Positions 1-8,084 of a DNA stretch of 64,000 nucleotides are shown one piece after another. The stretch lies in the NCBI RefSeq assembly GCF_039544105.1, contig NZ_BAABLA010000023.1; one strand, written 5' to 3'. The notes under the pieces were generated by a model. The model was given only the letters and a program-made list of their open reading frames with translations. It was not told where the DNA came from and ran no database searches. Position 1 is the stretch's first letter; each line of letters starts with the position of its first letter. Source of the stretch: Haloechinothrix_A salitolerans. Lineage in GTDB: Bacteria > Actinomycetota > Actinomycetes > Mycobacteriales > Pseudonocardiaceae. The position numbers were made by a program, and so were the translations under genes.

Positions 1-83
1 GAATCGCGACCCGCTACGACAAGTACGCGCGGACCTACTTCGGCGGCGTACTCCTCGCCGCCACCGTCATGCTCGCCCGATGA
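1..83 (+). pseudogene. C-terminal end of an IS5-like transposase (partial at window edge)
   Basis: The frame entering the window reads IATRYDKYARTYFGG and ends at TGA 81-83. The run I-A-T-R-Y-D-K followed by a hydrophobic tail is typical of the extreme C-terminus of IS5-family DDE transposases in actinobacteria. Only about 26 residues are visible, so I cannot tell whether the element is intact to the left. No terminal inverted repeat is recognisable in the 15 bases before the next gene. Confidence 0.65.
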
Positions 84-98
84 ATCGGGAGACACGCT

Positions 99-476
99 CT
101 AGGCGAGTCCGAACTCCCGGAGCTCGTCGTCGGTGAGTAGTCGCGATCGAATCAGGAACCGCACACCTTCCGGGGCCTCCAGCGAGAAGCCGCTGCCGCG
201 CCCCGGCACGACGTCGATGGTCAGGTGGGTGTGCTGCCAGTACTCGAACTGGGACGCCGACATCCACACCGGGACCGGGTCGATGCCGTCGACGGTCAGG
301 TCGCCGAGGTGGACGTCGGAGTCGCCGGTGCGGAACTCGCCCGCCGGATAGCACATCGGCGCGCTGCCGTCGCAGCACCCACCGGACTGATGGAACATCA
401 GTGGGCCGTGCGTGTCCGCGAGGCTGCGGAGCAGATCCGCGGCCTCCGGTGTCACGGCTACCCGTTCTGCGGTCAT
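99..476 (-). CDS. DUF779 domain protein, aldehyde dehydrogenase partner
   Basis: This small soluble protein of 125 residues has the DUF779 signature: a Cys-rich GGCCDGSAPMC stretch near residue 33 and a conserved W-M-S-x-x-Q-F-E-Y-W segment. The start at 476 is preferred because AAAGG lies seven bases upstream; a start at 515 would add 13 residues without support. DUF779 genes are commonly found beside acetaldehyde dehydrogenase genes, as here, where the dehydrogenase ends 186 bases upstream on the same strand. The biochemical role of DUF779 is not established. The cysteines suggest metal or thiol chemistry, but that is inference. Confidence 0.85.
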   Translation of the reverse strand: MTAERVAVTPEAADLLRSLADTHGPLMFHQSGGCCDGSAPMCYPAGEFRTGDSDVHLGDLTVDGIDPVPVWMSASQFEYWQHTHLTIDVVPGRGSGFSLEAPEGVRFLIRSRLLTDDELREFGLA

Positions 477-662
477 CGGCAGGCCTTTCTGCTCGTGGCG
501 GGGTGTTGGCGGCATGGGAGCCGGGCGCGGCGCGGGCCGTTGCGGCGGGGCATTCGCACCGCGCCCGGCGGTCAGTGGAAACTCAGCGGTCGTTGCTTCG
601 ATTCCCGGCCGGGCCGCGCTCCTCCCTCGCTGCGCTCAGTCGATGCTCGCCCGGCCTTCATC

Positions 663-2186
663 TCAGAAGAAGCCCAGCTTGTTCTCCGAGTAGTTGACCA
701 ACAGGTTCTTCGTCTGCTGGTAGTGATCCAGCATCATCGAGTGGTTCTCCCGCCCGATGCCGGACTGCTTGTAGCCGCCGAACGCCGCGTGCGCCGGGTA
801 GGCGTGGTAGTTGTTCACCCACACGCGACCGGCCTGGATGTCGCGGCCGGCGCGGTAGGCGACGTTGCCGTTGCGCGACCACACGCCGGCGCCGAGGCCG
901 TACAGGGTGTCGTTGGCGGTCTTGATGGCGTCGTCGTAGTCGTCGAACTTCGCCACCGACACAACCGGCCCGAAGATCTCCTCCTGGAAGATCCGCATCT
1001 TGTTGTGGCCCTCGAAGATCGTCGGCTGCACGTAGTAGCCACCGGACAGCTCTCCGCCCAGATCGGCGGGCTCGCCGCCAGTGACGACGCGGGCGCCCTC
1101 CTGCTTGCCGATGTCGATGTAGGACAGGATCTTCTCGTACTGGTCGTTCGACGCCTGGGCACCGATCATCGTGTCGATGTCGAGCGGGTGGCCCTGCTTG
1201 ACGGCCTTGGTGCGCTCGGTGACGTCGGAGAGGAACCGGTCGTAGATGCCCGCCTGGATCAGCGCGCGCGACGGGCAGGTGCATACCTCGCCCTGGTTCA
1301 GCGCGAACATCGTGAAGCCTTCGAGTGCCTTGTCGTAGTAGGCGTCGTCGGCGCTGGCGACGTCGTCGAAGAAGATGTTCGGGCTCTTGCCGCCCAGTTC
1401 GAGCGTGACGGGGATCAGGTTCTCGCTGGCGTACTGCATGATCAGGCGCCCGGTTGTGGTCTCCCCCGTGAAGGCGACCTTGCTGATCCGTCGATTGGAT
1501 GCCAGCGGCTTGCCAGCCTCGACGCCGAAGCCGTTGACGATGTTCACCACACCGGGTGGCAACAGGTCACCGATCAGGGACATGAGCACGTGGATGGACG
1601 CCGGGGTCTGCTCGGCGGGCTTGAGCACGACGGCGTTGCCCGCCGCCAGCGCCGGAGCCAGCTTCCAGGTCGCCATCAGGATCGGGAAGTTCCACGGGAT
1701 GATCTGACCGACGACGCCGAGCGGCTCGTGGAAGTGGTACGCGATGGTGTCGCCGTCGATCTCGGACACGCCGCCTTCCTGCGCGCGGATCGCCCCGGCG
1801 AAGTAGCGGAAGTGGTCGATGGCCAGCGGGATGTCCGCGTTCAGCGTCTCCCGCACCGCCTTGCCGTTTTCCCAGCTCTCGGCCACCGCGAGCGGTTCGA
1901 GGTTGGCCTCGATGCGGTCAGCGATGCGGTTCAGGATGGTGGCTCGCTCGGCCACGGACGTCTTGCCCCACGCCGGTGCCGCGCCGTGGGCGGCGTCCAG
2001 CGCGCGCTCGACGTCGTCCGCTGTGCCCCGCGCGATCTCGGTGAACGGCTGGCCGGTCACCGGCGTGGGGTTCTCGAAATACTGGCCCTTCGCCGGCGGG
2101 ACGTACTCGCCGCCGATGAAGTGGTCGTACCGGGACTCGTAGGAGACGATGCTGCCCGCGGTGCCGGGCGCTGCGTACGTGGTCAT
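663..2186 (-). CDS. NAD-dependent aldehyde dehydrogenase, acetaldehyde type (ExaC/AcoD-like)
   Basis: This 507-residue class I/II aldehyde dehydrogenase oxidises an aldehyde, probably acetaldehyde or another short aldehyde, to the acid with NAD. Visible signatures are the Rossmann/oxyanion segment IPWNFPILM, the general-base motif ELGGK near residue 263, and the catalytic motif NQGEVCTCPSR with Cys302. The E-V-C-T-C-P form is typical of the AcoD/ExaC acetaldehyde dehydrogenases. The C-terminal FGGYKQSGIGRE completes the fold. It is followed on the same strand by the DUF779 gene and diverges from a GAF-domain activator across a palindrome-rich 80-base gap. This arrangement suggests substrate-induced expression. 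Physiological substrate is inferred. Confidence 0.93.
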   Translation of the reverse strand: MTTYAAPGTAGSIVSYESRYDHFIGGEYVPPAKGQYFENPTPVTGQPFTEIARGTADDVERALDAAHGAAPAWGKTSVAERATILNRIADRIEANLEPLAVAESWENGKAVRETLNADIPLAIDHFRYFAGAIRAQEGGVSEIDGDTIAYHFHEPLGVVGQIIPWNFPILMATWKLAPALAAGNAVVLKPAEQTPASIHVLMSLIGDLLPPGVVNIVNGFGVEAGKPLASNRRISKVAFTGETTTGRLIMQYASENLIPVTLELGGKSPNIFFDDVASADDAYYDKALEGFTMFALNQGEVCTCPSRALIQAGIYDRFLSDVTERTKAVKQGHPLDIDTMIGAQASNDQYEKILSYIDIGKQEGARVVTGGEPADLGGELSGGYYVQPTIFEGHNKMRIFQEEIFGPVVSVAKFDDYDDAIKTANDTLYGLGAGVWSRNGNVAYRAGRDIQAGRVWVNNYHAYPAHAAFGGYKQSGIGRENHSMMLDHYQQTKNLLVNYSENKLGFF

Positions 2187-2237
2187 GGGCGGTCCTAACT
2201 CGCTTCGTTGCGGTGTGATGGCGCGACGCTAGGAGCG

Positions 2238-2259
2238 GCAACGTTGCAACGACGTTGCA
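2238..2259. promoter_or_regulatory. Overlapping palindromes between aldehyde dehydrogenase and its regulator
   Basis: Two perfect palindromes share sequence: GCAACGTTGC (2238-2247) and TGCAACG-A-CGTTGCA (2245-2259). They lie 52 bases upstream of the dehydrogenase start on one side and only 8 bases upstream of the putative ATG of the regulator on the other. The position suits an operator or activator site for the divergent regulator, with autorepression possible. No protein binding is known here; the role is inferred from symmetry and location. Confidence 0.6.
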
Positions 2260-2267
2260 GTGCGGTG

Positions 2268-3776
2268 ATGGCGATCACTACCGTCATATCCGTGGGTGAG
2301 CACGCTGTGTCCTCGGAGCTGCTGCACGACCCCGACGCCTACGCCAAGCTGTTGCGGCGGGTGCACGAGGCCGTGCTCTCCGGCGCGCCCGCGCCTCGTC
2401 CGCCGCGTTCGGTGATCTCGGAGTCCTGGGACCGTTCGCTCGCCGCGCACGTCGATCCGGACAGCAAGCTCCCGCCGCTCGTCTACGACGCCGATGAGCT
2501 GGACGACGTCCGGCAGGCGCATCCGCTCGCGTCCGTGTTGCCGTTGCTGCGGCAGAACTTGGTCAGCATCGCCGACGACGCCGAGCACATCATGATCGTC
2601 ACCGATGCCGATGGCCACATCCTGTGGCGCGAGGGCGCGTCCGGGGTGTGCCACGACGCCGACCGGGTGCTGCTCACCGAGGGCGTTCGGTGGTCGGAGG
2701 ACGTCATCGGCACCAACGCGATGGGCACCGTGCTCGCGACGGGGGAGGCGGTACAGGTGTACTCCGCCGAGCACCTCGTGCGGATGTATCACACTTGGAC
2801 CTGCGCCGCGGCTCCGGTGCGCGATCCCGAGACGGGCGCGCTGCTTGGCGCCATCGACGTCAGCGGCCCGCTGCGGACGGTGCATCCAGCGATGTTGGCG
2901 CTGGTGTCCGCGTCGGCCAGCCTCGCCGAAGGGCAGCTCAAGGCGCAGCTCGCGGTGCGTGACGAGCGGGTGCGCCGTAGCCACATGCCGCACCTCCATG
3001 CGCTGCGCGGCGAGCCGGGCGCGCTGCTGTCGACGTCCGGGCGGGTGCTCGCGACGGAGTCCTGCGGGCCACTGCCGGACGCGGTGACGATCACCGGATC
3101 GGATGTCGCGCTGCCCGACGGCAGGGTGGGCACGCTGGAGCCCTTACCGGAGGGCTACCTGCTGCGGCTCGGCCGGACCTCTCGCGCGGCGTCTCGCCCC
3201 CGGCTGGGGCTCACCTTCCTGAGTGACAGCGCGCCGGTCGTGACCGTCGACGGGCGGGAGATTCCCATCACACTGCGCCACGCGGAAATCCTCACCGTGC
3301 TGGCGATGCACCCGCACGGCATGTCCGCCGATCGGCTGGCCATGGAGCTGTACGGCGACGACGGCAACCCGGTCACGGTGCGCGCGGAGATCCACCGGCT
3401 CCGCTCGCAGCTCGGTTCGGAGGTCGTACGCACTCGCCCGTACCGGCTGGCGGCCGACATCGACGCCGACTTCCTCCGGGTCAACGCGGCACTACGGGAC
3501 GGCGATGTCGACGCGGTGCTGGCGGCGTTCGACGGCCCGCTGCTCGCCGACTCCGAGGCACCCGCCGTGCGCGATGAGCGGGAGTCGCTGATCGCGCTGG
3601 TCCGTCGCGCGGTGCTGGACAGCGGTGACGCCGGGGCGTTATGGCGGTACTGGGAGACGTCCTGTGGCGCGGACGACGTCGAGGTCGTGGAGCGGCTCTG
3701 CCGCGCGCTGCCGTCGTCCGATCCGCGTCGGCGGATCGTCGTCACCCACCACGCGCGCCTCGCGGCGATGCCGTAA
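2268..3776 (+). CDS. GAF-domain transcriptional activator with C-terminal winged helix (AcoR-like, no AAA+ domain)
   Basis: Cytoplasmic regulator of about 502 residues. The N-terminal half matches the AcoR-type sensor region, including VISESWDRS, a GAF domain with ILWREGASG and the conserved EDVIGTNAMGT segment. It lacks the sigma-54 AAA+ module of classical AcoR. Instead the C-terminal half carries a winged-helix DNA-binding domain (around VTVDGREIPITLRHAEILTVL and the recognition stretch TVRAEIHRLRSQLG) and a short helical tail. The start is uncertain: ATG 2268 and GTG 2292 or 2307 are possible and none has a strong ribosome binding site. It probably activates the divergent aldehyde dehydrogenase and DUF779 genes. 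Two TTA leucine codons occur in it. Confidence 0.82.
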   Translation: MAITTVISVGEHAVSSELLHDPDAYAKLLRRVHEAVLSGAPAPRPPRSVISESWDRSLAAHVDPDSKLPPLVYDADELDDVRQAHPLASVLPLLRQNLVSIADDAEHIMIVTDADGHILWREGASGVCHDADRVLLTEGVRWSEDVIGTNAMGTVLATGEAVQVYSAEHLVRMYHTWTCAAAPVRDPETGALLGAIDVSGPLRTVHPAMLALVSASASLAEGQLKAQLAVRDERVRRSHMPHLHALRGEPGALLSTSGRVLATESCGPLPDAVTITGSDVALPDGRVGTLEPLPEGYLLRLGRTSRAASRPRLGLTFLSDSAPVVTVDGREIPITLRHAEILTVLAMHPHGMSADRLAMELYGDDGNPVTVRAEIHRLRSQLGSEVVRTRPYRLAADIDADFLRVNAALRDGDVDAVLAAFDGPLLADSEAPAVRDERESLIALVRRAVLDSGDAGALWRYWETSCGADDVEVVERLCRALPSSDPRRRIVVTHHARLAAMP

Positions 3777-3853
3777 CACTCGCGGTGTGACGTGGGACGT
3801 CTCACGGTGCGGACACCCGTGGGCGCAGAGCGTCCACCCCTTAGGATGGGAGT

Positions 3854-4336
3854 GTGCTTCAGATCCGCCGCGACCTCGTTGACGCGATCGTCGCGCACGC
3901 CAGGAAGGACCACCCTGACGAGGCGTGCGGGGTGATCGCCGGACCAGAGGGTTCCGACCGCCCCGAGCGTTTCATACCCATGCTCAACGCCGCGCGCTCG
4001 CCGACGTTCTACGAGTTCGACTCGCTCGACCTGCTGAAGTTGTACCGGGAGATGGACGCCAACGACGAGGTTCCCGTCGTCATCTACCACTCCCACACGG
4101 CGACAGAAGCGTACCCGTCGCGGACCGACATCTCCTACGCCTCCGAACCGGACGCGCACTACGTGCTGGTGTCGACACGGGACCCCGAGACGTACGAGTT
4201 CCGATCGTTCCGCATCGTCGACGGCGTCGTGACCGAGGAAGACGTCGAGATCATCGAGGCGGCGAGCGCCGATGTGAGCCCGACCGAGTCGTACATGTTC
4301 GCCAATACCGGCAGTGACGACAAGCCCGACTCCTGA
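3854..4336 (+). CDS. mec: Mov34/JAMM metalloprotease, CysO-cysteine peptidase
   Basis: 160-residue JAMM/MPN peptidase. The zinc motif is visible as HSHTATEAYPSRTD (H-x-H-x(7)-S-x-x-D) and the upstream glutamate sits in the DEACGVIAG segment. In M. tuberculosis, Mec (Rv1334) releases cysteine from the CysO-cysteine thiocarboxylate adduct. The gene order mec-cysO-cysM here is the same, which supports the assignment. Start is GTG 3854 with a GGATGGGAG region just upstream. An acidic C-terminal tail follows the domain. In this genome the enzyme may also need to trim the CysO C-terminus (see cysO). Confidence 0.92.
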   Translation: MLQIRRDLVDAIVAHARKDHPDEACGVIAGPEGSDRPERFIPMLNAARSPTFYEFDSLDLLKLYREMDANDEVPVVIYHSHTATEAYPSRTDISYASEPDAHYVLVSTRDPETYEFRSFRIVDGVVTEEDVEIIEAASADVSPTESYMFANTGSDDKPDS

Positions 4337-4406
4337 CGTGCGGGAATACAGCAGCCGTTCGTAACGTCAGTTGATTGCGTCAACCCATTTAGCGGAGGTA
4401 ACCCAC

Positions 4407-4685
4407 ATGGCCGTGACCGTGTCCATCCCGACCATCCTGCGGACCCACACCGGCGGCGAGAAGTCCGTCGAGGCGACGGGCAAGACCGTGGCCGAGATCA
4501 TCGACGACGTCGAGTCGCGGCACAGCGGGCTGAAGGCGCGCCTGGTCAAGGAGGACAAGCTGCACCGCTTCGTCAACGTCTACGTCAACGACGAGGACGT
4601 GCGGTTCGCGGGCGGCCTCGACGCCGAGGTGTCCGACGGGGACACCGTGACGATCCTGCCCGCCGTCGCGGGTGGCATGCGCTAA
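4407..4685 (+). CDS. cysO: Ubiquitin-like sulfur carrier protein CysO with a two-residue C-terminal extension
   Basis: 92-residue MoaD/ThiS-type beta-grasp protein that carries sulfide as a C-terminal thiocarboxylate for cysteine synthesis. It opens with MAVTVSIPTILRTHTGG and contains FVNVYVNDEDVRF, both very close to M. tuberculosis CysO. The start at 4407 has GGAGG eight bases upstream. The family protein normally ends exactly in Gly-Gly; here the codons after GGT GGC are ATG CGC TAA, so the product ends in GGMR. Exposure of the diglycine would require removal of Met-Arg. cysM begins 5 bases after the stop. Confidence 0.93.
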   Translation: MAVTVSIPTILRTHTGGEKSVEATGKTVAEIIDDVESRHSGLKARLVKEDKLHRFVNVYVNDEDVRFAGGLDAEVSDGDTVTILPAVAGGMR

Positions 4686-4690
4686 GTGCC

Positions 4691-5641
4691 GTGAGCAGGT
4701 ACGCATCGCTGCTCGACGCGCTCGGCGGCACCCCACTCGTCGGTCTTCCCCGGCTCTCGCCCGCGCCGAACGTCCGGCTGTGGGCGAAGCTGGAGGACCG
4801 CAACCCCACCGGCTCGATCAAAGACCGGCCCGCGCTGGCCATGATCGAGGCGGCGGAGGCCGACGGCACGCTGACGCACGGCGACACCATCCTGGAGCCG
4901 ACGTCGGGCAACACCGGCATCTCGCTCGCCATGGCCGCCAAGGTCAAGGGCTACGGCCTGGTGTGCGTGATGCCGGAGAACACCTCCGAGGAGCGCAAGC
5001 AACTGCTCCAGGCCTATGGCGCGCGGATCGTGTACTCGCCAGCCGCCGGTGGCTCCAACGAGGCCGTGCGCAGGGCGAAGGAGCTCGCCGATGCCAACCC
5101 GGACTGGGTGTTGCTCTACCAGTACGGCAACCCTGCCAACGCCGACGCGCACTACAGCGGTACCGGGCCGGAGATTCTCAAAGACCTGCCCGAGATCACG
5201 CACTTCGTCGGTGGCCTCGGGACGACCGGCACGTTGGTGGGGGTCGGGCGGTACCTGCGTGAGCACAAGCCGGACGTGCAGATCATCGCGTCCGAACCGC
5301 GCTACGGCGAGCTGGTCTACGGGCTGCGCAACCTCGACGAGGGCTTCGTGCCTGAACTGTACGACGAGACCGTGCTGACCGGCCGGTTCTCCGTCGGCGC
5401 CTACGACGCCCTGCGCAGGACACGTGAGTTGCTTGAGGTGGAGGGCATCTTCGCTGGTATCTCCACCGGGGCGGTGCTGCACGGCGCGCTGGCGATGGCG
5501 GAGAAGGCGGTCAAGAAAGGCGAACCGGCCGATATCGCCTTCGTGGTCGCCGACGCCGGCTGGAAGTACCTATCCACCGGTGCGTACTCCGGCTCGCTGG
5601 ACGAGGCGGCCGAACGCCTCGACGGTCAGCTCTGGGCCTGA
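4691..5641 (+). CDS. cysM: CysO-dependent O-phosphoserine sulfhydrylase
   Basis: 316-residue PLP enzyme of the cysteine synthase family. The PLP lysine is in the segment NPTGSIKDRPA, the substrate loop is PTSGNTGISLA, and the phosphate-binding glycine loop is GGLGTTGTLVG. The sequence follows the actinobacterial CysM type, which uses O-phosphoserine and CysO thiocarboxylate instead of O-acetylserine and free sulfide. Start is GTG 4691, five bases after cysO, indicating co-transcription and probable translational coupling. The conserved mec-cysO-cysM order supports the pathway assignment. Confidence 0.93.
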   Translation: MSRYASLLDALGGTPLVGLPRLSPAPNVRLWAKLEDRNPTGSIKDRPALAMIEAAEADGTLTHGDTILEPTSGNTGISLAMAAKVKGYGLVCVMPENTSEERKQLLQAYGARIVYSPAAGGSNEAVRRAKELADANPDWVLLYQYGNPANADAHYSGTGPEILKDLPEITHFVGGLGTTGTLVGVGRYLREHKPDVQIIASEPRYGELVYGLRNLDEGFVPELYDETVLTGRFSVGAYDALRRTRELLEVEGIFAGISTGAVLHGALAMAEKAVKKGEPADIAFVVADAGWKYLSTGAYSGSLDEAAERLDGQLWA

Positions 5642-5681
5642 GGCCATGCCGAGCCGCGCCGGGGCTGCGTAGCCTGGAGAT

Positions 5682-6338
5682 ATGAACGCGAGCCCGGTGC
5701 AGCTCAAGCGGACCGACCCCGCCAAGCGGGTGGTGCCGCCGCGTCCGTTCGCGGCCGCGCTGCTGGCGGCGTCGTTCACCGCGCTGCTGTACGTCATCGA
5801 GTTCGTCGACCGTGTGGTGCCAGCCAACCTGCAGCGGGAAGGCATCGAGGCGCGGACGCTGTCCGGGCTTGACGGCGTGTTGTGGGCGCCGCTGCTGCAC
5901 GGCCCGTGGGGGCACGTGGTGGCCAATACCGTCCCGGTCATGTTGTTCGGGTTTTTGGTGATGTCCGGTGGCATCGGCCAGTGGCTCGCGGTGACGACGA
6001 CGGTCTGGCTGGGCAGCGGGCTCGGCGTGTGGCTGGTCGGGCCACCGGACGCCGTGACGATCGGCGCGTCCGGTCTCGCCTTCGGGTGGCTGGCGTTTCT
6101 GCTGGTCAGGGGCATCTTCAACCGGTCTGTCGGACAACTGGTGCTGGCGGCGGTGCTGTTCTTCGTCTACGGCGGGATGTTCTGGGGCGTCCTGCCGACC
6201 GTCGCGGGTAATATCTCCTGGCAAGGGCATCTGTTCGGCGCGATCGCGGGAGTGCTGGCCGCTTGGCTCGTCTCCCGCGCGGACCGCACCACCAGGCTGC
6301 CCGCACGCACCAGCGTGCCGGGTAATCTCGGCGCGTGA
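5682..6338 (+). CDS. Rhomboid-family intramembrane serine protease
   Basis: 218-residue polytopic membrane protein with about six hydrophobic segments. The serine motif GASG is at residues 128-131 (nucleophile Ser130) and the catalytic histidine is His183 in the last helix (GHLFGAIAG). The H-G-x-W-x-H motif typical of loop regions appears as HGPWGHVVAN. The start ATG 5682 has GGAG three bases upstream. It occupies the position of Rv1337 downstream of cysM and overlaps murI by four bases (GTGA). The natural substrate is unknown. Confidence 0.9.
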   Translation: MNASPVQLKRTDPAKRVVPPRPFAAALLAASFTALLYVIEFVDRVVPANLQREGIEARTLSGLDGVLWAPLLHGPWGHVVANTVPVMLFGFLVMSGGIGQWLAVTTTVWLGSGLGVWLVGPPDAVTIGASGLAFGWLAFLLVRGIFNRSVGQLVLAAVLFFVYGGMFWGVLPTVAGNISWQGHLFGAIAGVLAAWLVSRADRTTRLPARTSVPGNLGA

Positions 6339-7156
6339 GCGCTTCCCCCGCACCCGCCGCCGCGATCGACGCGCCGATCGGAATCTTCGACTCCGGGGTC
6401 GGTGGCCTGACCGTGGCGCGGGCGATCCTCGATCAGCTGCCCGCCGAGCGGGTGCGCTATGTCGGGGACACCGCCCACACGCCGTATGGTCCGTTGCCGA
6501 TCGCTCGGGTGCGCGCGCTGGCGCTCGCCGCCATGGACAAGATGGTCGACGACGGCGTGAAGACGCTGGTCATCGCGTGCAACACGGCGTCGGCGGCGTG
6601 TCTTCGGGATGCTCGCGAGCGTTACGACGTCCCCGTGGTCGAGGTTGTCCTGCCCGCGGTGCGCAGGGCTGTGGCCGCCACCCACACCGGAAAGGTGGGG
6701 GTCATCGGCACCGAGGGCACCATCCGCTCCCGCGCCTACGACGACGCTTTCCACGCCGCGAACCACATCAGCGTCACCAGCGTCGCCTGCCCTCGGTTCG
6801 TGGACTTCGTCGAGCGGGGAATCACCTCCGGTCGTCAGGTGCTCGGGCTCGCGCAGGGCTATCTGGAGCCGCTGCTCGCCGCCGAGGTCGACACGCTCGT
6901 GCTCGGCTGTACGCATTACCCGCTGCTCACCGGCGTGCTACAGATCGTCATGGGCCAGGACGTCACCTTGGTCTCCAGCGCGGAGGAGACCGCCAAAGAC
7001 GTCGTGCGCGTGCTCACCGAGGCCGATCTGCTGGCGGAACCGTCCGACGAGCAGCCGAAGCACGAGTTCCTCGCGACCGGTGAGCCGGAGCGGTTCAACA
7101 AGCTCGCCAGACGTTTCCTCGGCGCGCCACCGGGGTTTCAGCTCACCATGGCGTGA
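6335..7156 (+). CDS. murI: Glutamate racemase
   Basis: 273-residue cofactor-independent racemase that makes D-glutamate for peptidoglycan. The two catalytic cysteines are visible: Cys82 in ACNTASA and Cys192 in LGCTHYP. The substrate-binding FDSGVGG motif is at residues 18-24. The GTG start overlaps the rhomboid stop codon, so translation of the two is likely coupled. The product is cytoplasmic. Position and order match Rv1338. Confidence 0.95.
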   Translation: MSASPAPAAAIDAPIGIFDSGVGGLTVARAILDQLPAERVRYVGDTAHTPYGPLPIARVRALALAAMDKMVDDGVKTLVIACNTASAACLRDARERYDVPVVEVVLPAVRRAVAATHTGKVGVIGTEGTIRSRAYDDAFHAANHISVTSVACPRFVDFVERGITSGRQVLGLAQGYLEPLLAAEVDTLVLGCTHYPLLTGVLQIVMGQDVTLVSSAEETAKDVVRVLTEADLLAEPSDEQPKHEFLATGEPERFNKLARRFLGAPPGFQLTMA

Positions 7157-7253
7157 CCACATCGCGTTACCGTGGTACTCGCACGAGAGTGAAACCCGTC
7201 GCGACGTGTTGCCAGTCATTCGCGGATTGGCGTCGGCATGGCAGGGTAGGCAC

Positions 7254-8024
7254 GTGCGTCTGACCATCCTCGGGTGCGCTGGCAGCGTGCCCGGCCCGAA
7301 CACCAACGCCTCCGGTTACCTGCTCGAGGCGGAAGGTTTCCTGCTCGGGCTCGAACTCGGCAACGGTACCCTGTCGCAGCTCCAGTCGTTGCGCAGTCCG
7401 TTCGATCTCGACGCGCTTGTCTTCTCCCACCTGCACCCGGATCACTGTGCCGACTTCGGTGCGTTGACGGTCATCCGGCGATACCACCCGCATTGGCCGG
7501 AGGGCAGGCCGGTGCGACTGCCGGTCTACGGACCAGCCGACACCGAGCAGCGGCTGGTCAACCTGTACGCGCCGAATGAGCCGGAACGCGCCGAAACCGA
7601 ACTAGGCGACGTCTACGAGTTTCACCCGTTGCCGACGGTGACGCCGTTCACGATCGGACCGTTTGAGGTGACGGCGTACGAGGTGCTGCACCCGACCCCC
7701 GCGTATGGGTTGCGCATCAGCCACGGCGGCACCACGTTTGCCTACACGGGTGATACCGGTGTCTGTCCCGTGCTGGATGACCTGGCCCGGGACGTCGACG
7801 TGCTGCTCAGTGAAGCATCGTGGACCGACGCGGACGACCGGCCGCTCGGCGTTCACCTGTCGGGTGTGGAGGCAGGCCAGCTGGCACATCGGGCTCGCGC
7901 GCGGCGGCTGCTACTGACGCACGTGGCGCCATGGACGGACCGCGCCAAGATCTATGCCGAGGCGCGGACGACGTTCGACGGGCCGCTCGAGCTGGTCGAA
8001 CAGGGTGCTATCTACGACATTTGA
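7254..8024 (+). CDS. Metallo-beta-lactamase-fold cyclic nucleotide phosphodiesterase (Rv1339-like)
   Basis: 256-residue metallo-hydrolase. The MBL motif HLHPDH is at residues 59-64, with further metal ligands in the TGDTG and ESASW-like positions (here YTGDTGVCP and LLSEASW) and a C-terminal LTHVAP. The start GTG 7254 follows AGGGTAGG at a good distance; the longer open frame upstream overlaps murI and is not supported. The M. tuberculosis counterpart Rv1339, in the same position after murI, has been reported as an atypical cAMP phosphodiesterase. That function is inferred here from synteny and family. Confidence 0.88.
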   Translation: MRLTILGCAGSVPGPNTNASGYLLEAEGFLLGLELGNGTLSQLQSLRSPFDLDALVFSHLHPDHCADFGALTVIRRYHPHWPEGRPVRLPVYGPADTEQRLVNLYAPNEPERAETELGDVYEFHPLPTVTPFTIGPFEVTAYEVLHPTPAYGLRISHGGTTFAYTGDTGVCPVLDDLARDVDVLLSEASWTDADDRPLGVHLSGVEAGQLAHRARARRLLLTHVAPWTDRAKIYAEARTTFDGPLELVEQGAIYDI

Positions 8025-8084
8025 GCGCGGCGACACCCACCCACCCGGCGTGCCTCCGTCGCAGGGCTCGTAGGCTGACGCACC

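Noticed and set aside
225..2198. Long plus-strand reading frame opposite the aldehyde dehydrogenase and DUF779 genes
   Set aside because: It has low-complexity Val/Arg/Asp content typical of antisense frames. The minus-strand genes have full family motifs.
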